Below, one piece after another: positions 11,316 through 21,444 of a DNA stretch of 64,000 nucleotides. The position numbers were made by a program, and so were the translations under genes. This DNA comes from Siphonodentalium dalli (Eukaryota > Mollusca > Scaphopoda > Gadilida > Siphonodentaliidae). Location: contig CP136062.1 in assembly GCA_032622095.1 (NCBI GenBank), positions 8,149,710 through 8,213,709 of the forward strand, in the 5' to 3' direction. Under the pieces are notes generated by a model. That model ran no database searches. It was given only the letters and a program-made list of their open reading frames with translations, and had not been told where the DNA came from. Numbering within the stretch: position 1 is the stretch's first letter; every line of letters starts with the position of its first letter.

Positions 11316-11423
11316 CCTTAGTAAAATTGCCTTCCAGCTGTAGAATCTGAGTTTCTTGACGAACAGGGGATATGGCTTGAGTGTGTCTCTTCTTATCTCG
11401 CACCGAGGACAACTTTTCTTCAC
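11316..11423 (-). CDS. DUF1647-like gene, exon 4
   Basis: Acceptor TTCTCTCTTGTTCAAG ends at 11424, donor AAGG|GTAAGT follows at 11315. The 36 codons (residues 219-254, phase 0 at both ends) read VKKSCPRCEIRRD, KPYPLFVKKLRFYSWKAILL and R. The block CxCE.RR, then a Pro-Tyr-Pro stretch and Y.WK, matches the family segment between YDLGL and the W.D.S.RF block, and it joins exons 3 and 5 exactly. A different frame also looks protein-like upstream of the acceptor but is not the real one. Two truncated copies of this exon lie in the neighbouring minisatellite. Confidence 0.78.
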
Positions 11424-13523
11424 CTTGAACAAGAGAGAATGTTATACTAAATAATATTAACCCTTTCGTGAGGTCCATAACGGGACATATCATGTGCCAG
11501 TGCATTATCATAATTATATTTGCGATTATCCCACAGGGAGCCACGCATATATAAAACAAGAAAACCAAAATCAGAAATGGTAACGCCACCAAGATCATGT
11601 TATTAGCCATAAATATAAATTATAATATAAAATATATTGGTTACATGAATGCACCGCCTCAGAATTCCGTTAAAACAACTAATCCTTAAAATAAATATAA
11701 AACACTACGGCTTATTGCTGCAGGTTTCTCTTTCACCACACCAAAAAGCTTCTAAATTCGAATACAAAAATCGGAGGCATTGTATTCCCGCCAAGAGTGC
11801 ATGGCCCAGCCATTGTTCATACCTAAACATCGAAAGCAATTAACGCGGTCATAATAGTTGCATACTGCAACTATACAACACCCAGCGAATACACACTCCA
11901 CGACAATCCGAATTTGTTGTCCTGCGAGATATCCCATCGATATAGCTCAATTTGACACGGCCAGATTACCCTTTCTACAATATCCTAAAACAATAAAGCT
12001 TCTCAAAGCATCGGCATAGTCAATATAACTTTCACGAACTTGAACATTTCAACTACAGTTTTACCGGTCGCGGGGTCGCTGTACAATTTTAACGCGTCCC
12101 AAAATAACCGGAAAAACCGATTATCAATTTATAAAATGTCCATGGGACCACAACTTTCTAAAATTTGTAGAACAGTATACACCTGTGGATTTAATAAATA
12201 AACTAAAGTAAAATAAAGTAAAATAAAATAAAATATAGGTCTTACAGATTATTTTTTGGCATATCTCATCACACAAAAAATCAACATTATTGACATAAAT
12301 AACAACTACACCTTGTACCGCATTCGGGGTAGCACTACAGCTTTTAAGGCGACCCAATCTATTTATAAACCTAGATAGGACCAAATATTTATATAATTTG
12401 ACCAACAGGATACACCGGTGGCGTTAATAAAGCACTGCCTTACACGGTCAATGTTATGCCAATGTATTTTATTATATATATTCCGAGAGTCTCCATGTGA
12501 GACTCGCATATATAAGATCATTAATTGGCACAGGTTTTTCGCGAAATTCCAGGAAGCTCCCGTCATGGAAGGGTTATAGTTTCAATACGATTTACATCTA
12601 GTTTTATCGCTGTCATTGAGCAGGTCACACCCGCCACACGACGAAGAAACCCAAGCTGCGCATAGTGACAAGACAATGCAGCTATCGACAATCGAACCGT
12701 TGCAGTGACAATACGGGCAACCCAGGTCCCAACTAGGAGCCATATTGATATAGCATACAAGAGCTATTGACAAAAGACTGTGCTAGCCCGGCCAACCGAG
12801 GCAGCCATGTTAACCGAGCTGATAGAGCAATGTGTTTATATGGCAAAACGATACCAAAGCCGGACTGTCCGGAGAAAAGAATAATTGTGGATCTTATTGC
12901 CAACCACATGATGTCGTAATGCCTTCGTTCCGATATGAATGTGCTGGTTTATGTGCTTATTTTATAATTGCTCAGAATTAAATCAGATAAACTGAATCTA
13001 TAAAATCGCGAACCATTTCACCATATGCACGTAATAGAGGATCGGTTCGAGAGAATTTTGGACACACGAATAATGTATATATCATACGAGGGTACAAGAT
13101 GTCAGCGTCATGTTCCGGCCTGCTGTACAATTTGAAAGTGGGCGTATAAACAAGACACGGACAAATTAAAAAAGTCACTTTAACAACAAACATAATCATA
13201 TTCTAGAGACTGGAAACGATAATGAAGAAACTAGTTTTGGGGTTATTTTCTCACAAAGTCAATGCTTGAAATATTCCAGTATGAAATAAGGTAAACAGTT
13301 GTATTTTATGCGGATTATTTCGCCATTTTGGCGTGATCATCCTCTCGTTTTGCTAAACAATAAGATACATTTGGAATTGGAACATTTATTCGATATTTTA
13401 TTCGTCACAATGATAATGTTCACACATTATGACATATCCAATGGTGTACTTCAAACATCCTCAATAGAACTTCCAAAACGGACAAATATACACAAAGATA
13501 TAAGCACGATATATGATTAATAC
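11424..13523. other. Intron 3
   Basis: Contains no recognised gene. Features: a (TAAAA)n-type simple repeat at about 12196-12238, and a diverged direct repeat of roughly 55 bp (about 12145-12199 and 12372-12427, with ACACCTGTGG versus ACACCGGTGG). The rest is unassigned AT-rich sequence. Confidence 0.55.
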
Positions 13524-13846
13524 CTTCTCCAACTCATCTGATTTCAAGCCTAGATCATAGTAGATACATCTCATCGACTTAAACGCATCGAATAATGTCC
13601 AGTTCCAGTTTCGGAGTGACGCCAGCGACTCTTTTAGATGGTTACTGGATGCAGCTGTTACTATAACAGGAATATCTGGATATTTTGTTAAGTTTACCAA
13701 CATGTCCAACTGGAATTCAGCAACCCATGTTCGGTTTGCTGTGACTGGATAAGATGCTATTTTTGCGATGTCTTCTTCTACTGTTTTTCCGAGTCTGTGT
13801 TTGCATTGGCGGGGCATTTGGGAACCAGACATATCAACAGGCTTGT
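13524..13846 (-). CDS. DUF1647-like gene, exon 3 (start of lumenal domain)
   Basis: Acceptor ATATTTATTGCAG just above 13846, donor GAGAAG|GTATTA at 13523. The first two bases complete a codon begun in exon 2 (GAC, Asp111). Residues 112-218 include the stem-to-domain junction, then IPVIVTAASSNHLKESLASL (169-188) and CIYYDLGLKSDELEK (204-218). VTAxSSNH and YDLGL are the hallmark opening strands of the family. N-glycosylation sequons at N148 (NRT), N162 (NLT) and N192 (NWT) fit a lumenal location. The exon ends in phase 0, as exon 4 requires. Confidence 0.8.
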
Positions 13847-15779
13847 CTGCAATAAATATTTTGTGTGATAGGTTTAAAGGGTTGACTCGATATTTGGATT
13901 AAGCCATGTTATCTTTATCAAACACAAATCGACCGATCGGTGGTCAGAATGTCTGCCCTGGTGTGAAACGATACCATCTCACTAAACCGGATATACTGTA
14001 AGTTACAGTGTCTCCAATTGTCTGATATACAGTGCATGCTTGTCGATTTGAACCACGTGTGTTTCCCCGATTACCCCATTCAAGTTACAACCAGTTAGTT
14101 GTCGTTTTCATTGCAGGGACAAATAACGTCAAAACTGGATCGTTGTACTCATACTCCGATAAAGGAAATTAACACGAAAATGTTATAAGAAAACAACAAT
14201 TCAATAGTCGAACAATAAATTCTCTGTCAATAGGACTTTGTTTATCACACAGATGTTAAATTAACTGTCTTAGCTAATACATGTACAATTGACGACTTTT
14301 GTTGGCTGACAATCTCCATTTAACCAATAGTACACATTTTCAGACGCATTGTAATTCTAACCGTTTGAAGTATTTCCTTTGTGTTTCCCTCAATACTGTT
14401 TTATCGAGCGGTTTGGAAGATATAATTATATGTTTGTGCTTATTCGGAATGCTGCAGATTTCGCAATGACCAACAATAATCTTTATTTGAATAGCATGTC
14501 TAAATCTCTTTTCACATTCGGTCGAGGCAGAGTGAAAAGTGCATCGATTCAAAATGGTGGTTACTAGCCTGATATTATGTCGAATTCCGGTTTAGTGACC
14601 TGGTATTATAAGTTACGAGACGCTTAGTGGTCGGATATGGTGTCATGTGAGGCGAAGAGAGATCAATATTAGGTGAGACCGTAGGCCAAGCCCAATATTG
14701 ATCGCACTGAGCCTCACATGACACCATGACCGAACACTAAGCGTCATGTAACGTATGTATTATGTCAGTGAACAAAATCCAGCATATCCCTTTAATTAAA
14801 CGTCGCTTTAATTTATTTTAATTTGGTATGTTAAATGTGTCGTCTATATGGCCATTAACTTATGTAACGGCACAGTGACGCGCCTTGGGCGTTAACAATC
14901 AACGCATTGAGTCAATGGCTAATCACCAGAAGTAGGACAACTTGTTGAGTTTAGTAACTTATGAGTCATTAGAATTCCTGAAATACATCGCATGCAGGTT
15001 TTGGTACGTGGTACTATGTATTTAAATTAGAAAAAAATAATTTCCGACAGATATCACCTTTCTTGGCGCCAAAATACACCAAAAATAACCCCGAGGCGAC
15101 AGAGTATTCTGAAAAACAACATGGTAGATAACCACGTAATATTGATTTCATATGGGGTCATATGCCGTCACTATTTATCGACGCTGATTGGCTAATCACA
15201 AGAGCTGATGTAATAAAGTCTCATATAAGGTGAGTAATTCTTGTCGCTGATCCGTCGATTTGAATTGGATATATGATAATTAGACACATGATGATAGAAA
15301 CTGATGATCTTTGGAATAAGGAATAGTCCAGGAGACATTGGTCGGCACTTTCACCCACATGACTCAACTTCACCCAACTAATGTTCTTCATTAAGGTCTC
15401 CTCTAATTGTATTCACATGTCCGATGAAACGCCTCTTAGTTAATTTTTCGTTGTCTTCGGATGGTAAAACATATATGATTCGAGTCGAGGAACCCACAAA
15501 TCAAAGCTCAGAGTTACTATAAATCGATTTTTGAAATATATTATTCTTCACCACCGGGACTTTTTGGCGGGCTGGCAATAGTCGACGAATGCCGACCGAC
15601 TTACTCAGGATACCAACTTGCGTTGAACAAAATATTGATATATGACACTTTTTGGGCAATTATATACTATATAACAGTGGTTAGCATTATTTATTGGCAA
15701 ATAATGAATTATGATAACTGAAGCGGTATTCCATGAAATGTTTATGCTGCTGAAATTATGGGGACAATCGAATCGGATT
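13847..15779. other. Left part of intron 2, mostly unassigned
   Basis: No exon or element recognised apart from the hairpin at 14612-14753. It includes AT-rich stretches such as 14800-14830. Confidence 0.5.
14612..14753. mobile_element. Fold-back MITE (hairpin)
   Basis: Arms of about 60 bp (14612-14672 and 14691-14753) pair imperfectly around an 18-bp loop. GGTGTCATGTGAGGC pairs with GCCTCACATGACACC, and CGCTTAGTGGTCGG with CCGAACACTAAGCG. There is no coding potential. The flanks show no clear target duplication. Confidence 0.75.
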
Positions 15780-16700
15780 GAGTACCTTTGTCAGGACAAA
15801 AGTGGCCGCAGATACTCCAGATGGCGTCCATAATGGCGGCAACTATACTGTCACATGCGTTTTTATTTTTCACTCCGATTTGTTATACCAACATACAATT
15901 CTTACAAACTAGCCCAAACTGACGCAGTATATTTTTGCACGATATCACGTTTTTTAATAATGCCGGTATAATCGGGTTAAAGCCAAATCGACGCTAATCG
16001 TGTATTGTCTATTTCGCATGAGTGTGTGTTATTGATATTATGACCCGACACATGCATGTACATGTGCATGAGATGTCCGGGCTAGGAATACTATTATACT
16101 TTGGATAAGGAATATTCATCCAAATCCAAGATGGTGGCCAAAATGACGACCAGAAAATGAAAAATCACCAACAATTTACAACATTGAGCGTCATTGTCAA
16201 CTCAATCAATGCTTACTGTTGTGATTTGGAAATATTGTGGCAATTTATTTTCATTATATCTCATCCATCACAAACATCCCCAAATCCAAAATGGCGTCCA
16301 AGTGGCGGACAGATTTTCAAAAATTACCGACAAACCCTCATCTTCACATTAGTGGGCGTTATTGTCATCAAACTCCATTTAATCCTTCAATGCTTATAAC
16401 TTAGTTGTGAATACTGAGGCGAAGTAACTAACAAACTACTTTCCCTCCATGAAACAACTTCCCATTTAAAAGATGGTGGCTAAAACGACGTCCGAAATTA
16501 GAAAAACGTCGATATACCTTTCATTTCTTAGAATGTCTCTCATTTTACATGTAGATAGGGAACATTGAAACGAAGTATTCGTTTGAGTTGGGTAATTGAT
16601 ACTCAAGCCACGATCGCGGCCAAACTTTTGGCCAGAAAGTGAAAAGTCGTCAATATTTTCACAATATATTTTCCACTCTTGTCAAAATATCACGACATAT
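15780..16700 (+). repeat. Degenerate tandem repeat, about 160 bp per unit
   Basis: A phrase like CCAAGATGGTGGCCAAAATG recurs at about 15812, 16129, 16288, 16468 and 16610 (one position, near 15970, too decayed to see). Between the phrases, similar text (GAAAAATC.CC.AC, CATTGTCA.ACTC) recurs in the same order. Spacing of 140-180 bp implies an old tandem array of about six units. Confidence 0.6.
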
Positions 16701-17589
16701 ATATACACGACACGGTGTGCAAAAATCATATATGGATTCATCTTTGAAACGTACCCAGACGTCTATCGCAGCTACTGGTATATTAGGAGGACAAAATAAT
16801 CCGGGGTTGGCATTTCGAAATCCATTATCCAGTAAGCGTCGAAAAATGTCCGTAACCGTCGGTGCGCCGAATAGTTATATTATGACTTGCAAAATTCAGA
16901 ACAACTACCTGAGTGTTTTACCCACAACGGCTAATTATGATCCTTGATTGAGAGTAATCTTGCTAGATGCACTAGAATGGCATACGGTCGATGACTATAC
17001 TAGTTTCAGAAGGTCGTCTTTATATACGACTGTCTCAGCTTTGGTGACCTGTTGGGGCTACCAGCATGATCACCTGATGATTGTCAGCTAGCCACTTGTC
17101 AATAAATGGTTCGTCAATTACCAAACTCAGCGAACGCATTGTTGGCGTACCTAGACAACCGATTAATGGTTTCGAGGGTTGCTAACTTTCCCGCTGACGG
17201 ATGCCTTTCTGCTAAGGTACTAGAATACCATAACGTACCCATAGGATAGGATAATTTATTTACAATATACATGAATTATACAATGGCAGAAATACATAAT
17301 AAGGTAAAGCAGTATATTGTCGGGGGTAGCCTAGCCCTATCGGGCTGTCTTCCTGCTGCCCCCTAAAACAGGTATAAATAATAGAATATATAGATGCTTG
17401 TATCCATATCCACGCACACGTACAGACTATAATCATATATGAAACTTTGTAGAATCCAGTACTTAGGGCATAACAAACACAAGTATTGGTGTGGTTGTGA
17501 GCCAATCCAGACGAGTTATAAGATCGAAAATGTATTATCTCTCCATATGAATGTTTTGAACTGTTCAGGTTTTCTAAACATATGACTAT
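16701..17589. other. Unassigned part of intron 2
   Basis: No gene recognised. A short inverted repeat, AGCCC/GGGCT, lies near 17334 within a GC-richer patch at 17310-17370 that may be an old element end. Confidence 0.45.
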
Positions 17590-20500
17590 TTCCGTTCCAG
17601 TTCCAGTTCCATGGGTTTATTAGGAACAAAACAGTTAGTTTTGTGTTGCTACAACGGATTCAGGCGAGAGATACCACCATTTTTGTTCGGTAACCACAAT
17701 GAGGATCTATAAGACCGCCGGGAAGTCTCTTTGTTGAGTGAGGTTCTGGGATAATTCAGATTAATAATATTACATATATGTAATGTTCTATGTATGTCTA
17801 GCGGTATAGGGTCATAGCCACGTTAGAGTAATCATAATAATATACGGTAGCATCTATGATGTATGGTAGTGTATGGGCATGCTAGGAACGAGAATGCGAT
17901 GTGTGTCCACTTACAGGTACGTTGTGAAGAACATTATTCGAGTAGATTTAGGATTATGTATCGCGTATGACTATTAATGTTCGTTGTATTATAGAGCACA
18001 ATCGGGACATCCTTTGTTTTTACAGCGTACATTTTCTGGGTAATTTCTCAGCATGGCTATCTGTAAGCGCTTCTTCAATGTGTGCCTGCTTTGGCAAGAA
18101 GTATAGACTTTTTCCATATTGTTCCATGTTGTGGGGAAGGCGTGGTGGGGTAGGTTTCCTGACCAGTCAGTTCTAGGAAGTTCCAACAGTACGGGATTCG
18201 GGTGTCTTGGGGTTGATTTTGCTCGTTTGTTGTACATCATTCCAAAAGACGCAGGCAGACGGTTATAACACCAGTCATGCATGAAAATTGAGGAATTGAG
18301 AGTGTGTAAGTCATATATTTTTAAGATATTCTCTCTTTTAAATAGTGGATCTGTGTGACTCCTGTACTTCTTATTGCATATTATACGCAATGCTCGTTTT
18401 TGTAATAGGAATATTTTCTTGACTTCCGGAACATGACCCCATATTTGGATACCATAAACTAAGTGGCTTTGAATCAGAGCATAGTACAATGTTTTCAATG
18501 CTTTACTTGGGAAAAAGTTTTTCACCTTATTGATGCAGTAGATTGCATGTGATATTTTGGAGCAGATTACGGATATGTGCTTTTTGAATGTCAAGTTCTC
18601 ATCAATGTGGATACCTAAGAATTTTGTCGAGGATTCACGCCCAAGATTTCTTATTCGGTTCAATTCAATGTTATTTAGCTTTAATTTCAAAGTATTCCAT
18701 TTTGTGTCATTGTTTTGTGGGTGTAAAAGCATATAATTGCTTTTATTAATATTAATTGAAAGTTTATTGCAGCAGCACCAATCGGATACATTGGCTAATT
18801 CATTGTTGACGTAACTTTGTACTAGTTCGCCATCTTTACCGCTTGTGAACAGTGTGGTGTCATCGGCATACGATAATATGTCCATTGTTGTAGAATTTAC
18901 CATATCATTCACGTATATTAAAAAAATAATCGGCCCAAGAATTGAGCCTTGGGGTACCCCACAGGAGGTATTCATTAGGCTAGAGGTACTTCCACTATAT
19001 TCAACGTATTGCCTCCTCTCATTCAAATAACTATGGAACCATGACATTGCTACACCCCTGATGCCATAGTGGTCAAGTTTCGATATAAGTATGTTGTGGT
19101 CGATCGTATCGAATGCTTTAGATAAATCAATAAATACAGCTAAGGTGGAATCCCGTGACGGTGTATCATTATTTTTAACGACATGATCTAGAAGGTGCAT
19201 TATCGGATGAAATGTTGAGTGATTTGGTCTGAATCCATATTGGTGTTTATACAAGATTTCTTGTTTATTTAGAAAATCTACTAGTCGTTTTTGCATAATT
19301 TTTTCAAGCAGTTTAGAGAACGATGGCAGGATACTGATTGGGCGATAATTTGTTATTTCCTTAGAATTATTTATTTTAGGAATGGGGACTACTTTGGAAA
19401 TTTTCATTTTCCTTGGGAATATTCCCTCTTCAAACGATAGATTAAATATATGCTTAAGTGGTGGGGCTATTATGAAGATACTCTCTTTCATAAGTGCGGT
19501 CGATGTTCCGTTGTGATCTTTGCTCATTTTCCCTTTCATAGTATAACATGTCAATATTATTTCCTGTATCGTTGTTGGTTCAATTTCGAATTCCTTTGTT
19601 CGCCTATTTCGAAGGTAATCAGTGAATTTTTCATCATTTCCAGTGTGTATAGAGTCGCTGGTGTTTCGACCGATATTTGAAAAGTAGTCATTGAATTTTT
19701 CGGCTATTATGTTCGGGTCAGATATCTCGGTATCGTTATCTTTAAATGTCTGTGGGTAGTTACATGATTTTTTAGATTTATTGATGGCGTTTTTGAGAAT
19801 TTTCCATGTGTTTTTTATATCATTCTTATTTTTTTCTAGACTATCGCAATAATAATTATTTTTACATTTCCATATTAGTTTGTTATATAGTTGACGATAA
19901 TTTAAATAGGCGATTTTATTTTTTTCTGAAGGTGCCTTCAGTTTATTAGAGTATAATTCTTGCTTAGTAATAGAGGATTTTATTAGTCCAGATGTCATCC
20001 ATGGTTCGCGCTTTATATATTTTTTGGGTACATTTCGTGTTATTAATGGAAAAGCTAGATCATGCGCGTTCATATATATGTCTAAAAACAATTCATATGC
20101 CTTATCGGGGGAGTTACAATTGAGAACTGAGTCGAATTTACATGATTTTAACAAGTTTTTGAAAATATTGACATTATTTGGGTTGTAGTTCCTATACGTG
20201 ACTTTTTTATGAGAGGGTTTTATGGGTTTGTGTTTGTTTGATTCGGAAAGGAATATGCCGAAATGATCGGAGATGTCACAGGTAATTATCCCTGTTTGGT
20301 GTCCACCTTGTACTTTGTTGGTATAAATGTGATCAATTAGGGTAGCAGAGTGTTCAGTAATTCTTGTCGGTTTTGTTATCATGGGCACGAATCCTCTACT
20401 GAGTACATTGTTTATGAAATCGTTAGTTTTTTGATGTGTCTCGAAATTTAAGAGGTCGATGTTGAGGTCTCCTATTATGTAAGACTTGGTATTGTTCACT

Positions 20501-21075
20501 TGTTCTAATATATTATCGAATTTTAACATAAATTTGTCCAAATCGGCCTTTGGTGCTGTGTTTGGTCTATAAATACATCTTATTATATAATTATCGTTCG
20601 CCCCTCGGTGTATTTCTATAAATAATGTTTCTATTACGTGTGGTATAAATATTGTTAAATCAGGTCTGGGTTTATATTGAAGATTCTCCTTTATATATAT
20701 ACCAACACCGCCTCTGCCATCGTCGCCGTCTGGTCGAGATTTGAATTATAAGGGGTGATATCCGGGAAGTGAAAAATCTGAGGAACTATGCACTTTGAAT
20801 ATTTCTGTTAGGGCGATAACATCAAACAAATTTTCTTCTGTTTTCAAATCGCAAAGTAAATTTTTTAGATCTCCATAATTTGCGTTAAGGCTTCTGCAGT
20901 TTAGGCCGAAGATAGAGAATTTTATATTATTTGAGAGCACTTTTTTACCCTGTGTAGGCGAGAAATATTGGCTTGTATTTTGATTCCAAAGTTGGATGCT
21001 GTCGGGATCGAATTCATCTCCTTCTATTTGAGACCATTTTGCCGCGAAATCATGTGTAACCCCAACCTCACTCAA
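17590..21075 (-). mobile_element. Nearly intact L2/CR1-type LINE
   Basis: The element carries one long coding region (21075-17989) for endonuclease plus reverse transcriptase, then about 390 bp of 3' UTR. It ends with AATAAACCCATGG and a short run of GGAACT hexamers (17627-17590), the kind of short-repeat tail seen in L2/CR1 elements. It lies in intron 2 in the same orientation as the host gene. The 5' boundary is not clear (about 21100), and no ORF1 was found, so it is probably 5'-truncated. Confidence 0.85.
17989..21075 (-). pseudogene. LINE ORF2 (endonuclease + reverse transcriptase), one in-frame stop
   Basis: The coding region spans about 1,028 codons in a single frame, interrupted only by a TAA at 20748-20746. 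Upstream of the stop: FGLNCRSLNANYGDL and VIALTEIF, the start of the APE-type endonuclease. Downstream: GGVGIYIKENL, IYRPN, GDLNIDLLNF, DHIYTN and SDHFGIF (catalytic SDH), then the RT with NYRPISILPSFSKLLEKIM, DLSKAFDTIDHN, CGVPQGSILGP and SYADDTTLF (YADD codons at 18870-18859). A C-terminal domain ends in CKNKGCPDCAL. The first codons lack a clear ATG. Apart from the one stop all catalytic motifs are present, so the copy is young. It encodes target-primed reverse transcription in the nucleus. Confidence 0.88.
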
Positions 21076-21444
21076 AGTTATGCTATTTGCAGACGTAGTT
21101 GAAAATTTCTAAATTGCTGTAATATGCGCCCTTGGTTGTCGCCATATGATTTTGTCGTGCGGAAAATCGGTACTTATGCGTGGAAATTAATACGAATATC
21201 ATTTTACTATTATGAATTCAAATTTTGGTGGGATTATATCAATAGGAAGTTTATCCGCGAAACGCTTATGAAAGTATAAGTATAGCATACGCTGCTTGAC
21301 CATTGTCCAAGACAATCCAACTGTCGTGTCGTCGAAGAACTCACAGTAAATAAGAATAACACAATCGGTTCTAGTTAATGGACATGCGTCATTATAGTAT
21401 GTTCCAGATACAGACATGATAACATGCGTGACGTACCTGTCTTT

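Noticed and set aside
8629-11350. Many overlapping plus-strand open frames of 60-150 codons (MGGGMGWWVGTT... type)
   Set aside because: They are the 68-bp minisatellite read in all frames. The unit has no stops in those frames and its length is not a multiple of 3.
11275-11610. Minus-strand frame beginning MANNMILVALPFLILVFLFY, at first taken for a signal-anchor exon
   Set aside because: Its phase happened to match exon 3, but it lies downstream of exon 3 in transcript order. The overlapping frame VKKSC...YSWK has its own acceptor, fits phases on both sides and matches the family. The true signal anchor is at 35386.
17260-17505. Minus-strand frame of 81 codons just past the LINE 3' end
   Set aside because: It lies beyond the GGAACT tail and has no recognisable domain. 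It may be decayed repeat sequence.
21199-21417. 72-codon minus-strand frame (MSVSGTYYNDACPL...) as an extra host exon or LINE ORF1
   Set aside because: No acceptor or donor fits the phases of exons 2 and 3, which already join without it, and no ORF1 motif is visible.
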